From NCBI RefSeq assembly GCF_029407905.1, contig NW_026577882.1, forward strand, positions 5,580,001 to 5,644,000: 64,000 nt of DNA, written 5' to 3'. The notes beneath the pieces are model-generated. The model was not told the origin of the DNA. It searched no databases and saw only the letters and a program-made list of their open reading frames with translations. Positions 35,102-46,338 of this stretch are shown here, piece after piece. A program made the position numbers and the translations under genes. The DNA is from Bubalus kerabau. Its lineage: Eukaryota > Chordata > Mammalia > Artiodactyla > Bovidae. Each line of letters starts with the position of its first letter. Positions within the stretch are counted from its first letter, which is position 1.

Positions 35102-36506
35102 GTGTGTCCGGGACCTAATTTTCCTCTCCAGGGAAGGCAGGGATCTCGGGGTTGCATTCCAGGCTCCCCCGGGGAGTCAGGCCTCGTCTCGAGGGGAAGC
35201 CAAGGACTCCGCTCTCCTCTCGAGTCGCGACGCGGGTCTCTTGGAGCCCCCTGAGCGGCCTCAAGGGAGTCCAGCCTCCTCTTCCGTTTGGAGAGAGGAC
35301 CCGGGATTGCTCTCCAGGCCATGCAGGAAAAGAAGGCCCTCAGCTCGCGAGGACGGGGGCGTCTCAGGGGTTTCCTCGAGCTGCGGCGCCCGTGGGGGTT
35401 TTCTCCCGAGGCACGACGAGGATCTCAGGGAGCCTCTCGTGCGGCGCCAGGGAAGTCAGGTCTCCATGCGCGTGGCGAGGGGGAGCGCGTCCTGGCTCTC
35501 GAGTCACGGGAGGGGACTAGGGCCTCGAGACGCGTTGAAGAAGGACTCTCGAGGTCTTTGTCGGGGGGCGGCGGGAAACCCTCGTTTCCCTCGCCTTCTG
35601 CCGGGGACCTTAGGGAACTTCCCGGGGTGCCTCTGAGAGGCGAGGGATCCTGTGGAGGCGGCGGGGCCCCTCGGGACTCCGCTGGGTCTGGCGCAACGGA
35701 AGAGGGCCTCACCTCGAGGGGAGGCAGGAACCTCAGGCTTCCTCTGCGTTTCGGACTCCGACCGCAGGGTCCCTGCAGAGTTGGGACAGGAGAGTCAGGC
35801 CTCGTCTTGTCTGAGGAAGGGAACCCCGCTGGCCTCTCGAGTTGCTCAGGGGGTCTCAGGCCCCTCGTCGAGCTGTGTGTGGAACCCGCGGGTCTTTGCG
35901 GACGATGCACGGGGGTGGCAGTGCCCCTTCGTGTTGTGCCTTCACCCACAGGGTTGCCTTCGAAGAGGGGTCCGGGCCTCGGGTCCTTCTCAAGAGCGGA
36001 CCGGGGAATCGGGGGCGTTCGGCCTGTGGCCCCACCCACGTGGCTCGGCTCGAATTTCCTCGTGAGACCGGCCTCATCCTGAGGTGCGCCGGGAAGGCCG
36101 GGAACCCCTTCCAGACCACGCAGGGGAATCGCCTCTCCTGTCGCGATCAGGAGGGGAGAAGGGGCTCAGAGGAAGCGGTGCCGGGACCCTCGGTGTTCCC
36201 CTCGGGGGAACCCGGCGTGTCGGGGGACTTTTGGGGGTCGCAGGAAGGCTGTCAGGGACCGTCTCGCCCTTCAGGGCGGAACAGGGGACTTCCCTTGAGA
36301 CGCCGTCGCGGGCAAGGGCCTCATCTTGCCAAGCGGTGGGAACCACGTGGTTTTTCTCGAGTTGCGGCGGCATTCTCGAGTTACGACGGGGATCTCAGCC
36401 TTCCCCTTGGGTTGGCCCTGGGAAGCCCAATCTTCCCCTCGGGTTGCGAGGGAAAGCTGGGGGTGGCGCTCGAGTCACTGCAGGGCCTAAGAGACCTCAC
36501 CTAAGC
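35102..36506 (+). repeat. Satellite unit m26 (position 2, copy 2)
   Basis: 1,405 bp. I found no difference from m27 up to the 3' block that starts at 37645. It has GCACGACG with GGGAAGTC, and GAGGCGGCGG. It lacks the CGCAGAGTCC marker of m17 and m33, which suggests overwriting by an m27-like copy. Confidence 0.93.
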
Positions 36507-37911
36507 GTGTGTCCGGGACCTAATTTTCCTCTCCAGGGAAGGCAGGGATCTCGGGGTTGCATTCCAGGCTCCCCCGGGGAGTCAGGCCTCGTCTCGAGGG
36601 GAAGCCAAGGACTCCGCTCTCCTCTCGAGTCGCGACGCGGGTCTCTTGGAGCCCCCTGAGCGGCCTCAAGGGAGTCCAGCCTCCTCTTCCGTTTGGAGAG
36701 AGGACCCGGGATTGCTCTCCAGGCCATGCAGGAAAAGAAGGCCCTCAGCTCGCGAGGACGGGGGCGTCTCAGGGGTTTCCTCGAGCTGCGGCGCCCGTGG
36801 GGGTTTTCTCCCGAGGCACGACGAGGATCTCAGGGAGCCTCTCGTGCGGCGCCAGGGAAGTCAGGTCTCCATGCGCGTGGCGAGGGGGAGCGCGTCCTGG
36901 CTCTCGAGTCACGGGAGGGGACTAGGGCCTCGAGACGCGTTGAAGAAGGACTCTCGAGGTCTTTGTCGGGGGGCGGCGGGAAACCCTCGTTTCCCTCGCC
37001 TTCTGCCGGGGACCTTAGGGAACTTCCCGGGGTGCCTCTGAGAGGCGAGGGATCCTGTGGAGGCGGCGGGGCCCCTCGGGACTCCGCTGGGTCTGGCGCA
37101 ACGGAAGAGGGCCTCACCTCGAGGGGAGGCAGGAACCTCAGGCTTCCTCTGCGTTTCGGACTCCGACCGCAGGGTCCCTGCAGAGTTGGGACAGGAGAGT
37201 CAGGCCTCGTCTTGTCTGAGGAAGGGAACCCCGCTGGCCTCTCGAGTTGCTCAGGGGGTCTCAGGCCCCTCGTCGAGCTGTGTGTGGAACCCGCGGGTCT
37301 TTGCGGACGATGCACGGGGGTGGCAGTGCCCCTTCGTGTTGTGCCTTCACCCACAGGGTTGCCTTCGAAGAGGGGTCCGGGCCTCGGGTCCTTCTCAAGA
37401 GCGGACCGGGGAATCGGGGGCGTTCGGCCTGTGGCCCCACCCACGTGGCTCGGCTCGAATTTCCTCGTGAGACCGGCCTCATCCTGAGGTGCGCCGGGAA
37501 GGCCGGGAACCCCTTCCAGACCACGCAGGGGAATCGCCTCTCCTGTCGCGATCAGGAGGGGAGAAGGGGCTCAGAGGAAGCGGTGCCGGGACCCTCGGTG
37601 TTCCCCTCGGGGGAACCCGGCGTGTCGGGGGACTTTTGGGGGTCACAGGAAGGCTGTCAGGGACAGTCTCGCCCTTCAGGGCGGACCAGGGGACTTCCCT
37701 AGAGACGCCGTCGCGGGCAAGTGCCTCATCTTGCCAAGAGGTGGGAACCACGTGGTTTTTCTCGAGTTGCGGCGGCATTCTCGAGTTACGACGGGGATCT
37801 CAGCCTTCCCCTTGGGTTGGCCCTGGGAAGCCCAATCTTCCCCTCGGGTTGCGAGAGAAAGCTGGGGGTTGCGCTCGAGTCACTGCAGGGCCTAAGAGAC
37901 CTCACCTAAGC
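36507..37911 (+). repeat. Satellite unit m27 (position 3, copy 2)
   Basis: 1,405 bp. The 3' part carries the five-variant block (A37645, A37665, C37686, A37701, T37722) plus CCAAGAGGTGG near 37733, matching m20 rather than m18. Confidence 0.93.
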
Positions 37912-39316
37912 GTGTGTCCGGGACCTAATTTTCCTCTCCAGGGAAGGCAGGGATCTCGGGGTTGCATTCCAGGCTCCCCCGGGGAGTCAGGCCTCGTCTC
38001 GAGGGGAAGCCAAGGACTCCGCTCTCCTCTCGATTCGCGACGCGGGTCTCCTGGAGCCCCTTGAGCGGCCTCAAGGGAGTCCAGCCTCCTCTTCCGTTTG
38101 GAGAGAGGACCCGGGATTGCTCTCCAGGCCATGCAGGAAAAGAAGGCCCTCAGCTCGCGAGGACGGGGGCGTCTCAGGGGTTTCCTCGAGCTGCGGCGCC
38201 CGTGGGGGTTTTCTCCCGAGGCGCGACGAGGATCTCAGGGAGCCTCTCGTGCGGCGCCAGGGGAGTCAGGTCTCCATGCGCGTGGCGAGGGGGAGCGCGT
38301 CCTGGCTCTCGAGTCACGGGAGGGGACTAGGGCCTCGAGACGCGTTGAAGAAGGACTCTCGAGGTCTTTGTCGGGGGGCGGCGGGAAACCTTCGTTTCCC
38401 TCGCCTTCTGCCGGGGACCTTAGGGAACTTTCCAGGGTGCCTCTGAGAGGCGAGGGATCCTGTGGAGGTGGCGGGGCCCCTCGGGACTCCGCTGGGTCTG
38501 GCGCAACGGAAGAGGGCCTCACCTCGAGGGGAGGCAGGAACCTCAGGCTTCCTCTGCGTTTCGGACTCCGACCGCAGGGTCCCTGCAGAGTTGGGACAGG
38601 AGAGTCAGGCCTCGTCTTGTCTGAGGAAGGGAACCCCTCTGGCCTCTCGAGTTGCTCGGGGGGTCTCAGGCCCCTCGTCGAGCTGTGTGTGGAACCCGCG
38701 GGTCTTTGCGGACGATGCACGGGGGTGGCAGTGCCCCTTCGTGTTGTGCCTTCACCCACAGGGTTGCCTTCGAAGAGGGGTCCGGGCCTCGGGTCCTTCT
38801 CAAGAGCGGACCGGGGAATCGGGGGCGTTCGGCCTGTGGCCCCACCCACGTGGCTCGTCTCGAATTTCCTCGTGAGACCGGCCTCATCCTGAGGTGCGCC
38901 GGGAAGGCCGGGAACCCCTTCCAGACCACGCAGGGGAATCGCCTCTCCTGTCGCGAACAGGAGGGAAGAAGGGGCTCAGAGGAAGCGGTGCCGGGACCCT
39001 CGGTGTTCCCCTCGGGGGAACCCGGCATGTCGGGGGACTTTTGGGGGTCGCAGGAAGGCTGTCAGGGACCGTCTCGCCCTTCAGGGCGGAATAGGGGACT
39101 TCCCTTGAGACGCCGTCGCGGGCAAGGGCCTCATCTTGCCAAGCGGTGGGAACCACGTGGTTTTTCTCGAGTTGCGGCGGCATTCTCGAGTTACGACGGG
39201 GATCTCAGCCTTCCCCTTGGGTTGGCCCTGGGAAGCCCAATCTTCCCCTTGGGTTGCGAGGGAAAGCTGGGGGTTGCGCTCGAGTCACTGCAGGGTCTAA
39301 GAGACCTCACCTAAGC
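37912..39316 (+). repeat. Satellite unit m28 (position 4, copy 2)
   Basis: 1,405 bp. Counterpart of m19/m21 with CTCGATTCGCG, ACCCCTCTGG, CGCGAACAGG and T39250. It differs in GGAGAGAGG near 38100, CGGCATGTCG near 39023 and CGGAATAGGGG near 39087. Confidence 0.93.
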
Positions 39317-40721
39317 GTGTGTCCAGGACCTAATTTTCCTCTCCAGGGAAGGCAGGGATATCGGGGTTGCATTCCAGGCTCCCCCGGGGAGTCAGGCCTC
39401 GTCTCGAGGGGAAGCCAAGGACTCCGCTCTCCTCTCGAGTCGCGACGCGGGTCTCTTGGAGCCCCCTGAGCAGACTCAAGGGAGTCCAGCCTCCTCTTCC
39501 GTTTGGAGAGAGGACCCGGGATTGCTCTCCAGGCCATGCAGGAAGAGAAGGCCCTCAGCTCGCGAGGACGGGGGCGTCTCAGGGGTTTCCTTGAGCTGCG
39601 GCGCCCGTGGGGGTTTTCTCCCGTGGCACGACGAGGATCTCAGGGAGCCTCTCGTGCGGCGCCAGGGGAGTCAGGTCTCCATGCGCGTGGCGAGGGGGAG
39701 CGCGTCCTGGCTCTCGAGTCACGGGAGGGGACTAGGGCCTCGAGACGCGTTGAAGAAGGACTCTCGAGGTCTTTGTCGGGGGGCGGCGGGAAACCCTCGT
39801 TTCCCTCGCCTTCTGCCGGGGACCTTAGGGAACTTCCCAGGGTGCCTCTGAGAGGCGAGGGATCCTGTGGAGGTGGCGGGGCCCCTCGGGACTCCGCTGG
39901 GTCTGGCGCAACGGAAGAGGGCCTCACCTCGAGGGGAGGCAGGAACCTCAGGCTTCCTCTGCGTTTCGGACTCCGACCGCAGGGTCCCTGCAGAGTTGGG
40001 ACAGGAGAGTCAGGCCTCGTCTTGTCTGAGGAAGGGAACCCCGCTGGCCTCTCGAGTTGCTCAGGGGGTCTCAGGCCCCTCGTCGAGCTGTGTGTGGAAC
40101 CCGCGGGTCTTTGCGGACGATGCACGGGGGTGGCAGTGCCCCTTCGTGTTGTGCCTTCAGCCACAGGGTTGCCTTCGAAGAGGGGTCCGGGCCTCGGGTC
40201 CTTCTCAAGAGCGGACCGGGGAATCGGGGGCGTTCGGCCTGTGGCCCCACCCACGTGGCTCGTCTCGAATTTCCTCGTGAGACCGGCCTCATCCTGAGGT
40301 GCGCCGGGAAGGCCGGGAACCCCTTCCAGACCACGCAGGGGAATCGCCTCTCCTGTCGCGATCAGGAGGGCAGAAGGGGCTCAGAGGAAGCGGTGCCGGG
40401 ACCCTCGGTGTTGCCCTCGGGGGAACCCGGCGTGTCGGGGGACTTTTGGGGGTCGCAGGAAGGCTGTCAGGGACCGTCTCGCCCTTCAGGGCGGAACAGG
40501 GGACTTCCCTTGAGACGCCGTCGCGGGCAAGGGCCTCATCTTGCCAAGCGGTGGGAACCACGTGGTTTTTCTCGAGTTGCGGCGGCATTCTCGAGTTACG
40601 ACGGGGATCTCAGCCTTCCCCTTGGGTTGGCCCTGGGAAGCCCAATCTTCCCCTCTGGTTGCGAGAGAAAGCTGGGGGTTGCGCTCGAGTCACTGCAGGG
40701 CCTAAGAGACCTCACCTAAGC
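39317..40721 (+). repeat. Satellite unit m29 (position 5, copy 2)
   Basis: 1,405 bp. Counterpart of m20/m22 (A39472, A39474, GAGGGCAGAAGG near 40367, GTTGCCCTCG near 40411). GGGATATCGG near 39355 and CCCGTGGCACG near 39620 are changes from m22. The end (CCTCTGGTTGCGAGAG near 40652) matches m23 rather than m22. Confidence 0.93.
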
Positions 40722-42126
40722 GTGTGTCCGGGACCTAATTTTCCTCTCCAGGGAAGGCAGGGATCTCGGGGTTGCATTCCAGGCTCCCCCGGGGAGTCAG
40801 GCCTCGTCTCGAGGGGAAGCCAAGGACTCCGCTCTCCTCTCGAGTCGCGACGCGGGTCTCCTGGAGCCCCCTGAGCGGCCTCAAGGGAGTCCAGCCTCCT
40901 CTTCCGTTTGTAGAGAGGACCCGGGATTGCTCTCCAGGCCATGCAGGAAAAGAAGGCCCTCAGCTCGCGAGGACGGGGGCGTCTCAGGGGTTTCCTCGAG
41001 CTGCGGCGCCCGTGGGGGTTTTCTCCCGAGGCACAAAGAGGATCTCAGGGAGGGTCTCGTGCGGCGCCAGGGAAGTCAGGTCTCCATGCGCGTGGCGAGG
41101 GGGAGCGCGTCCTGGCTCTCGAGTCACGGGAGGGGACTATGGCCTCGAGACGCGTTGAAGAAGGACTCTCGAGGTCTTTGTCGGGGGGCGGCGGGAAACC
41201 CTCGTTTCCCTCGCCTTCTGCCGGGGACCTTAGGGAACTTCCCAGGGTGCCTCTGAGAGGCGAGGGATCCTGTGGAGGTGGAGGGGCCCCTCGGGACTCC
41301 GCTGGGTCTGGCGCAACGGAAGAGGGCCTCACCTCGAGGGGTGGCAGGAACCTCAGGCTTCCTCTCCGTTTCGGACTCCGACCGCAGGGTCCCTGCAGAG
41401 TTGGGACAGGAGAGTCAGGCCTCGTCTTGTCTGAAGAAGGGAACCCCGCTGGCCTCTCGAGTTGCTCAGGGGGTCTCAGGCCCCTCGTCGAGCTGTGTGT
41501 GGAACCCGCGGGTCTTTGTGGATGATGCACGGGGGTGGCAGTGCCCCTTCGTGTTGTGCCTTCAGCCACAGGGTTGCCTTCGAAGAGGGGTCCGGGCCTC
41601 GGGTCCTTCTCAAGAGCGGACTGGGGAATCGGGGGCGTTCGGCCTGTGGCCCCACCCACGTGGCTCGTCTCGAATTTCCTCGTGAGACCGGCCTCATCCT
41701 GAGGTGCGCCGGGAAGGCCGGGAACCCCTTCCAGACCACGCAGGGGAATCGCCTCTCCTGTCGCGATCAAGAGGGGAGAAGGGGCTCAGAGGAAGCGGTG
41801 CCGGGACCCTCGGTGTTCCCCTCGGGGGAACCCGGCGTGTCGGGGGACTTTTGGGGTTCGCAGGAAGGCTGTCAGGGACCGTCTCGCCCTTCAGGGCGGA
41901 ACAGGGGACTTCCCTTGAGACGCCGTCGCGGGCAAGGGCCTCATCTTGCCAAGCGGTGGGAACCACGTGGTTTTTCGCGAGATGCGGCGGCATTCTCGAG
42001 GTACGACGGGGATCTCAGCATTCCCCTTGGGTTGGCCCTGGGAAGCCCAAACTTTCCCTCGGGTTGCGAGGGAAAGCTGGGGGTGGCGCTCGAGTCACTG
42101 CAGGGCCTAAGAGACCTCACCTAAGC
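40722..42126 (+). repeat. Satellite unit m30 (position 6, copy 2; most divergent of the downstream units)
   Basis: 1,405 bp with an unusual number of private changes: CGTTTGTAGAG near 40905, GGCACAAAGAGG near 41030, GGAGGGTCTCG near 41049, GACTATGGCC near 41136, GGTGGAGGGGC near 41277, GGGGTGGCAGG near 41338, CTGAAGAAGG near 41431, TGTGGATGATG near 41517, CGGACTGGGG near 41616, TTCGCGAGATG near 41975 and AAACTTTCCC near 42049. It shares GGGGTTCGCAGG near 41853 with m23 and GAGGTACGAC near 41998 with m22. Confidence 0.93.
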
Positions 42127-43529
42127 GTGTGTCCGGGACCTAATTTTCCTCTCCAGGGAAGGCAGGGATCTCGGGGTTGCATTCCAGGCTCCCCCGGGAA
42201 GTCAGGCCTCATCTCGAGGGGCAGCCAAGACTCCGCTCTCCTCTCGAGTCGCGACGCGGTCTCTTGGAGCCCCCTGAGCAGCCTCAAGGGAGTCCAGCCT
42301 CCTCTTCCGTTTGGAGAGAGGACCCGGGATTGCTCTCCAGGCCATGCAGGAAAAGAAGGCCCTCAGCTCGCGAGGACGGGGGCGTCTCAGGGGTTTCCTC
42401 GAGCTGCGGCGCCCGTGGGGGTTTTCTCCCGAGGCACGACGAGGATCTCAGGGAGCCTCTCGTGCGGCGCCAGGGAAGTCAGGTCTCCATGCGCGTGGCG
42501 AGGGGGAGCGCGTCCTGGCTCTCGAGTCACGGGAGGGGACTAGGGCCTCGAGACGCGTTGAAGAAGGACCCTCGACGTCTTTCTCGGGGGGTGGCGGGAA
42601 ACCCTCGTTTCCCTCGCCTTCTGCCGGGGACCTTAGGGAACTTCCCAGGGTGCCTCTGAAAAGCGAGGGATCCTGCGGAGGTGGCGGGGCCCCACGGGAT
42701 TCCGCTGGGTCTGGCGCAACGGAAGAGGGCCTCACCTCGAGGGGAGGCAGGAACCTCAGGCTTCCTCTGCGTTTCGGACTCCGACCGCAGGGTCCCTGCA
42801 GAGTTGGGACAGGAGAGTCAGGCCTCGTCTTGTCTGAGGAAGGGAACCCCGCTGGCCTCTCGAGCTGCTCAGGGGGTCTCAGGCCCCTCGTCGAGCTGTG
42901 TGTGGAACCCGCGGGTCTTTGCGGACGATGCACGGGGGTGGCAGTGCCCCTTCGTGTTGTGCCTTCACCCACAGGGTTGCCTTCGAAGAGGGGTCCGGGC
43001 CTCGGGTCCTTCTCAAGAGCGGACCGGGGAATCGGGGGCGTTCGGCCTGTGGCCCCACCCACGTGGCTCGTCTCGAATTTCCTCATGAGACCGGCCTCAT
43101 CCTGAGGTGCGCCGGGAAGGCCGGGAACCCCTTCCAGACCACGCAGGGGAATCGCCTCTCCTGTCGCGATCAGGAGGGGAGAAGGGGCTCAGAGGAAGCG
43201 GTGCCGGGACCCTCGGTGTTCCCCTCGGGGGAACCCGGCGTGTCGGGGGACTTTTGGGGGTCGCAGGAAGGCTGTCAGGGACCGTCTCTCCCTTCAGGGC
43301 AGAACAGGGGACTTCCCTTGAGACGCCGTGGCGGGCAAGGGCCTCATCTTGCCAAGCGGTGGGAACCACGTGGTTTTTCTCGAGTTGCGGCGGCATTCTC
43401 GAGTTACGAAGGGGATCTCAGCCTTCCCCTTGGGTTGGCCCTGGGAAGCCCAATCTTCCCCTCGGGTTGCGAGAGAAAGCTTGGGGTGGCGCTCGAGTCA
43501 CTGCAGGGCCTAAGAGACCTCACCTAAGC
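42127..43529 (+). repeat. Satellite unit m31 (position 7, copy 2)
   Basis: 1,403 bp. It repeats both single-base losses of m24 (near 42229 and 42259) and the full m24 variant set at +9,833. The visible differences are GTCTCTCCC near 43284 and AGCTTGGGG near 43479. Shared private indels make common descent with m24 very secure. Confidence 0.96.
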
Positions 43530-44934
43530 GTGTGTCCGGGACCTAATTTTCCTCTCCATGGAAGGCAGGGATCTCGGGGTTGCATTCCAGGCTCCCCCGG
43601 GGAGTCAGGCCTCGTCTCGAGGGGAAGCCAAGGACTCCGCTCTCCTCTCGAGTCGCGACGCGGTTCTCTTGGAGCCCCCTGAGCGGCCTCAAGGGAGTCC
43701 AGCCTCCTCTTCCGTTTGGAGAGAGGACCCGGGATTGCTCTCCAGCCCATGCAGGAAAAGAAGGCCCTCAGCTCGCGAGGACGGGGGCGTCTCAGGGGTT
43801 TCCTCGAGCTGCGGCGCCCGTGGGGGTTTTCTCCCGAGGCACGACGAGGATCTCAGGGAGCCTCTCGTGCGGCGCCAGGGGAGTCAGGTCTCCATGCGCG
43901 TGGCGAGGGGGAGCGCGTCCTGGCTCTCGAGTCACGGGAGGGGACTAGGGCCTCGAGACGCGTTGAAGAAGGACTCTCGAGGTCTTTGTCGGGGGGCGGC
44001 GGGAAACCCTCGTTTCCCTCGCCTTCTGCCGGGGACCTTAGGGAACTTCCCGGGGTGCCTCTGAGAGGCGAGGGATCCTGTGGAGGCGGCAGGGCCCCTC
44101 GGGACTCCGCTGGGTCTGGCGCAACGAAAGAGGGCCTCACCTCGAGGGGAGGCAGGAACCTCAGGCTTCCTCTCCGTTTCGGACTCCGACCGCAGGGTCC
44201 CTGCAGAGTTGGGACAGGAGAGTCAGGCCTCGTCTTGTCTGAGGAAGGGAACCCCGCTGGCCTCTCGAGTTGCTCAGGGGGTCTCAGGCCCCTCGTCGAG
44301 CTGTGTGTGGAACCCGCGGGTCTTTGCGGACGATGCACGGGGGTGGCAGTGCCCCTTCGTGTTGTGCCTTCACCCACAGTGTTGCCTTCGAAGAGGGGTC
44401 CGGGCCTCGGGTCCTTCTCAAGAGCGGACCGGGGAATCGGGGGCGTTCGGCCTGTGGCCCCACCCACGTGTCTCGTCTCGAATTTCCTCGTGAGACCGGC
44501 CTCATCCTGAGGTGCGCCGGGAAGGCCGGGAACCCCTTCCAGACCACGCAGGGGAATCGCCTCTCCTGTCGCGATCAGGAGGGGAGAAGGGGCTCAGAGG
44601 AAGCGGTGCCGGGACCCTCGGTGTTCCCCTCGGGGGAACCCGGCGTGTCGGGGGACTTTTGGGGGTCGCAGGAAGGCTGTCAGGGACCGTCTCGCCCTTC
44701 AGGGCGGAACAGGGGACTTCCCTTGAGACGCCGTCGCGGGCAAGGGCCTCATCTTGCCAAGCGGTGGGAACCACGTGGTTTTTCTCGAGTTGCGGCGGCA
44801 TTCTCGAGTTACGACGGGGATCTCAGCCTTCCCCTTGGGTTGGCCCTGGGAAGCCCAATCTTCCCCTCGGGTTGCGAGGGAAAGCTGGGGGTTGCGCTCG
44901 AGTCACTGCAGGGCCTAAGAGACCTCACCTAAGC
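43530..44934 (+). repeat. Satellite unit m32 (position 1, copy 3; mosaic)
   Basis: 1,405 bp. The 5' part, up to at least CGAAAG at 44127, matches m25 (CTCCATGG, GCGGTTCTC, CCAGCCCATG). From T44380 (CACAGTGTTG) and T44471 on it matches m16. The switch lies between 44127 and 44380. Confidence 0.95.
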
Positions 44935-46338
44935 GTGTGTCCGGGACCTAATTTTCCTCTCCAGGGAAGGCAGGGATCTCGGGGTTGCATTCCAGGCTCC
45001 CCCGGGGAGTCAGGCCTCGTCTCGAGGGGAAGCCAAGGACTCCGCTCTCCTCTCGAGTCGCGACGCGGGTCTCTTGGAGCCCCCTGAGCGGCCTCAAGGG
45101 AGTCCAGCCTCCTCTTCCGTTTGGAGAGAGGACCCGGGATTGCTCTCCAGGCCATGCAGGAAAAGAAGGCCCTCAGCTCGCGAGGACGGGGGCGTCTCAG
45201 GGGTTTCCTCGAGCTGCGGCGCCCGTGGGGGTTTTCTCCCGAGGCACGACGAGGATCTCAGGGAGCCTCTCGTGCGGCGCCAGGGGAGTCAGGTCTCCAT
45301 GCGCGTGGCGAGGGGGAGCGCGTCCTGGCTCTCGAGTCACGGGAGGGGACTAGGGCCTCGAGACGCGTTGAAGAAGGACTCTCGAGGTCTTTGTCGGGGG
45401 GCGGCGGGAAACCCTCGTTTCCCTCGCCTTCTGCCGGGGACCTTAGGGAACTTCCCGGGGTGCCTCTGAGAGGCGAGGGATCCTGTGGAGGCGGCGGGGC
45501 CCCTCGGGACTCCGCTGGGTCTGGCGCAACGGAAGAGGGCCTCACCTCGAGGGGAGGCAGGAACCTCAGGCTTCCTCTGCGTTTCGGACTCCGACCGCAG
45601 AGTCCCTGCAGAGTTGGGACAGGAGAGTCAGGCCTCGTCTTGTCTGAGGAAGGGAACCCCGCTGGCCTCTCGAGTTGCTCAGGGGGTCTCAGGCCCCTCG
45701 TCGAGCTGTGTGTGGAACCCGCGGGTCTTTGCGGACGATGCACGGGGGTGGCAGTGCCCCTTCGTGTTGTGCCTTCACCCACAGGGTTGCCTTCGAAGAG
45801 GGGTCCGGGCCTCGGGTCCTTCTCAAGAGCGGACCGGGGAATCGGGGGCGTTCGGCCTGTGGCCCCACCCACGTGGCTCGGCTCGAATTTCCTCGTGAGA
45901 CCGGCCTCATCCTGAGGTGCGCCGGGAAGGCCGGGAACCCCTTCCAGACCACGCAGGGGAATCGCCTCTCCTGTCGCGATCAGGAGGGGAGAAGGGGCTC
46001 AGAGGAAGCGGTGCCGGGACCCTCGGTGTTCCCCTCGGGGGAACCCGGCGTGTCGGGGGACTTTTGGGGGTCGCAGGAAGGCTGTCAGGGACCGTCTCGC
46101 CCTTCAGGGCGGAACAGGGGACTTCCCTTGAGACGCCGTCGCGGGCAAGGGCCTCATCTTGCCAAGCGGTGGGAACCACGTGGTTTTTCTCGAGTTGCGG
46201 CGGCATTCTCGAGTTACGACGGGGATCTCAGCCTTCCCCTTGGGTTGGCCCTGGGAAGCCCAATCTTCCCCTCGGGTTGCGAGGGAAAGCTGGGGGTGGC
46301 GCTCGAGTCACTGCAGGCCTAAGAGACCTCACCTAAGC
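44935..46338 (+). repeat. Satellite unit m33 (position 2, copy 3)
   Basis: 1,404 bp; one G is lost near 46316 (CTGCAGGCCT). It matches m17 including A45601. The single-base loss is private. Confidence 0.94.

Larger units (their letters stand above)
33697..43529 (+). repeat. Seven-unit higher-order repeat, copy 2 (m25-m31), 9,833 bp
   Basis: Contains one copy of each position. The last position (m31) shares two private one-base deletions and about ten substitutions with m24, and m28/m29 share the m21/m22 marker sets. m25 and m26 look partly overwritten by an m27-like sequence. Confidence 0.85.
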
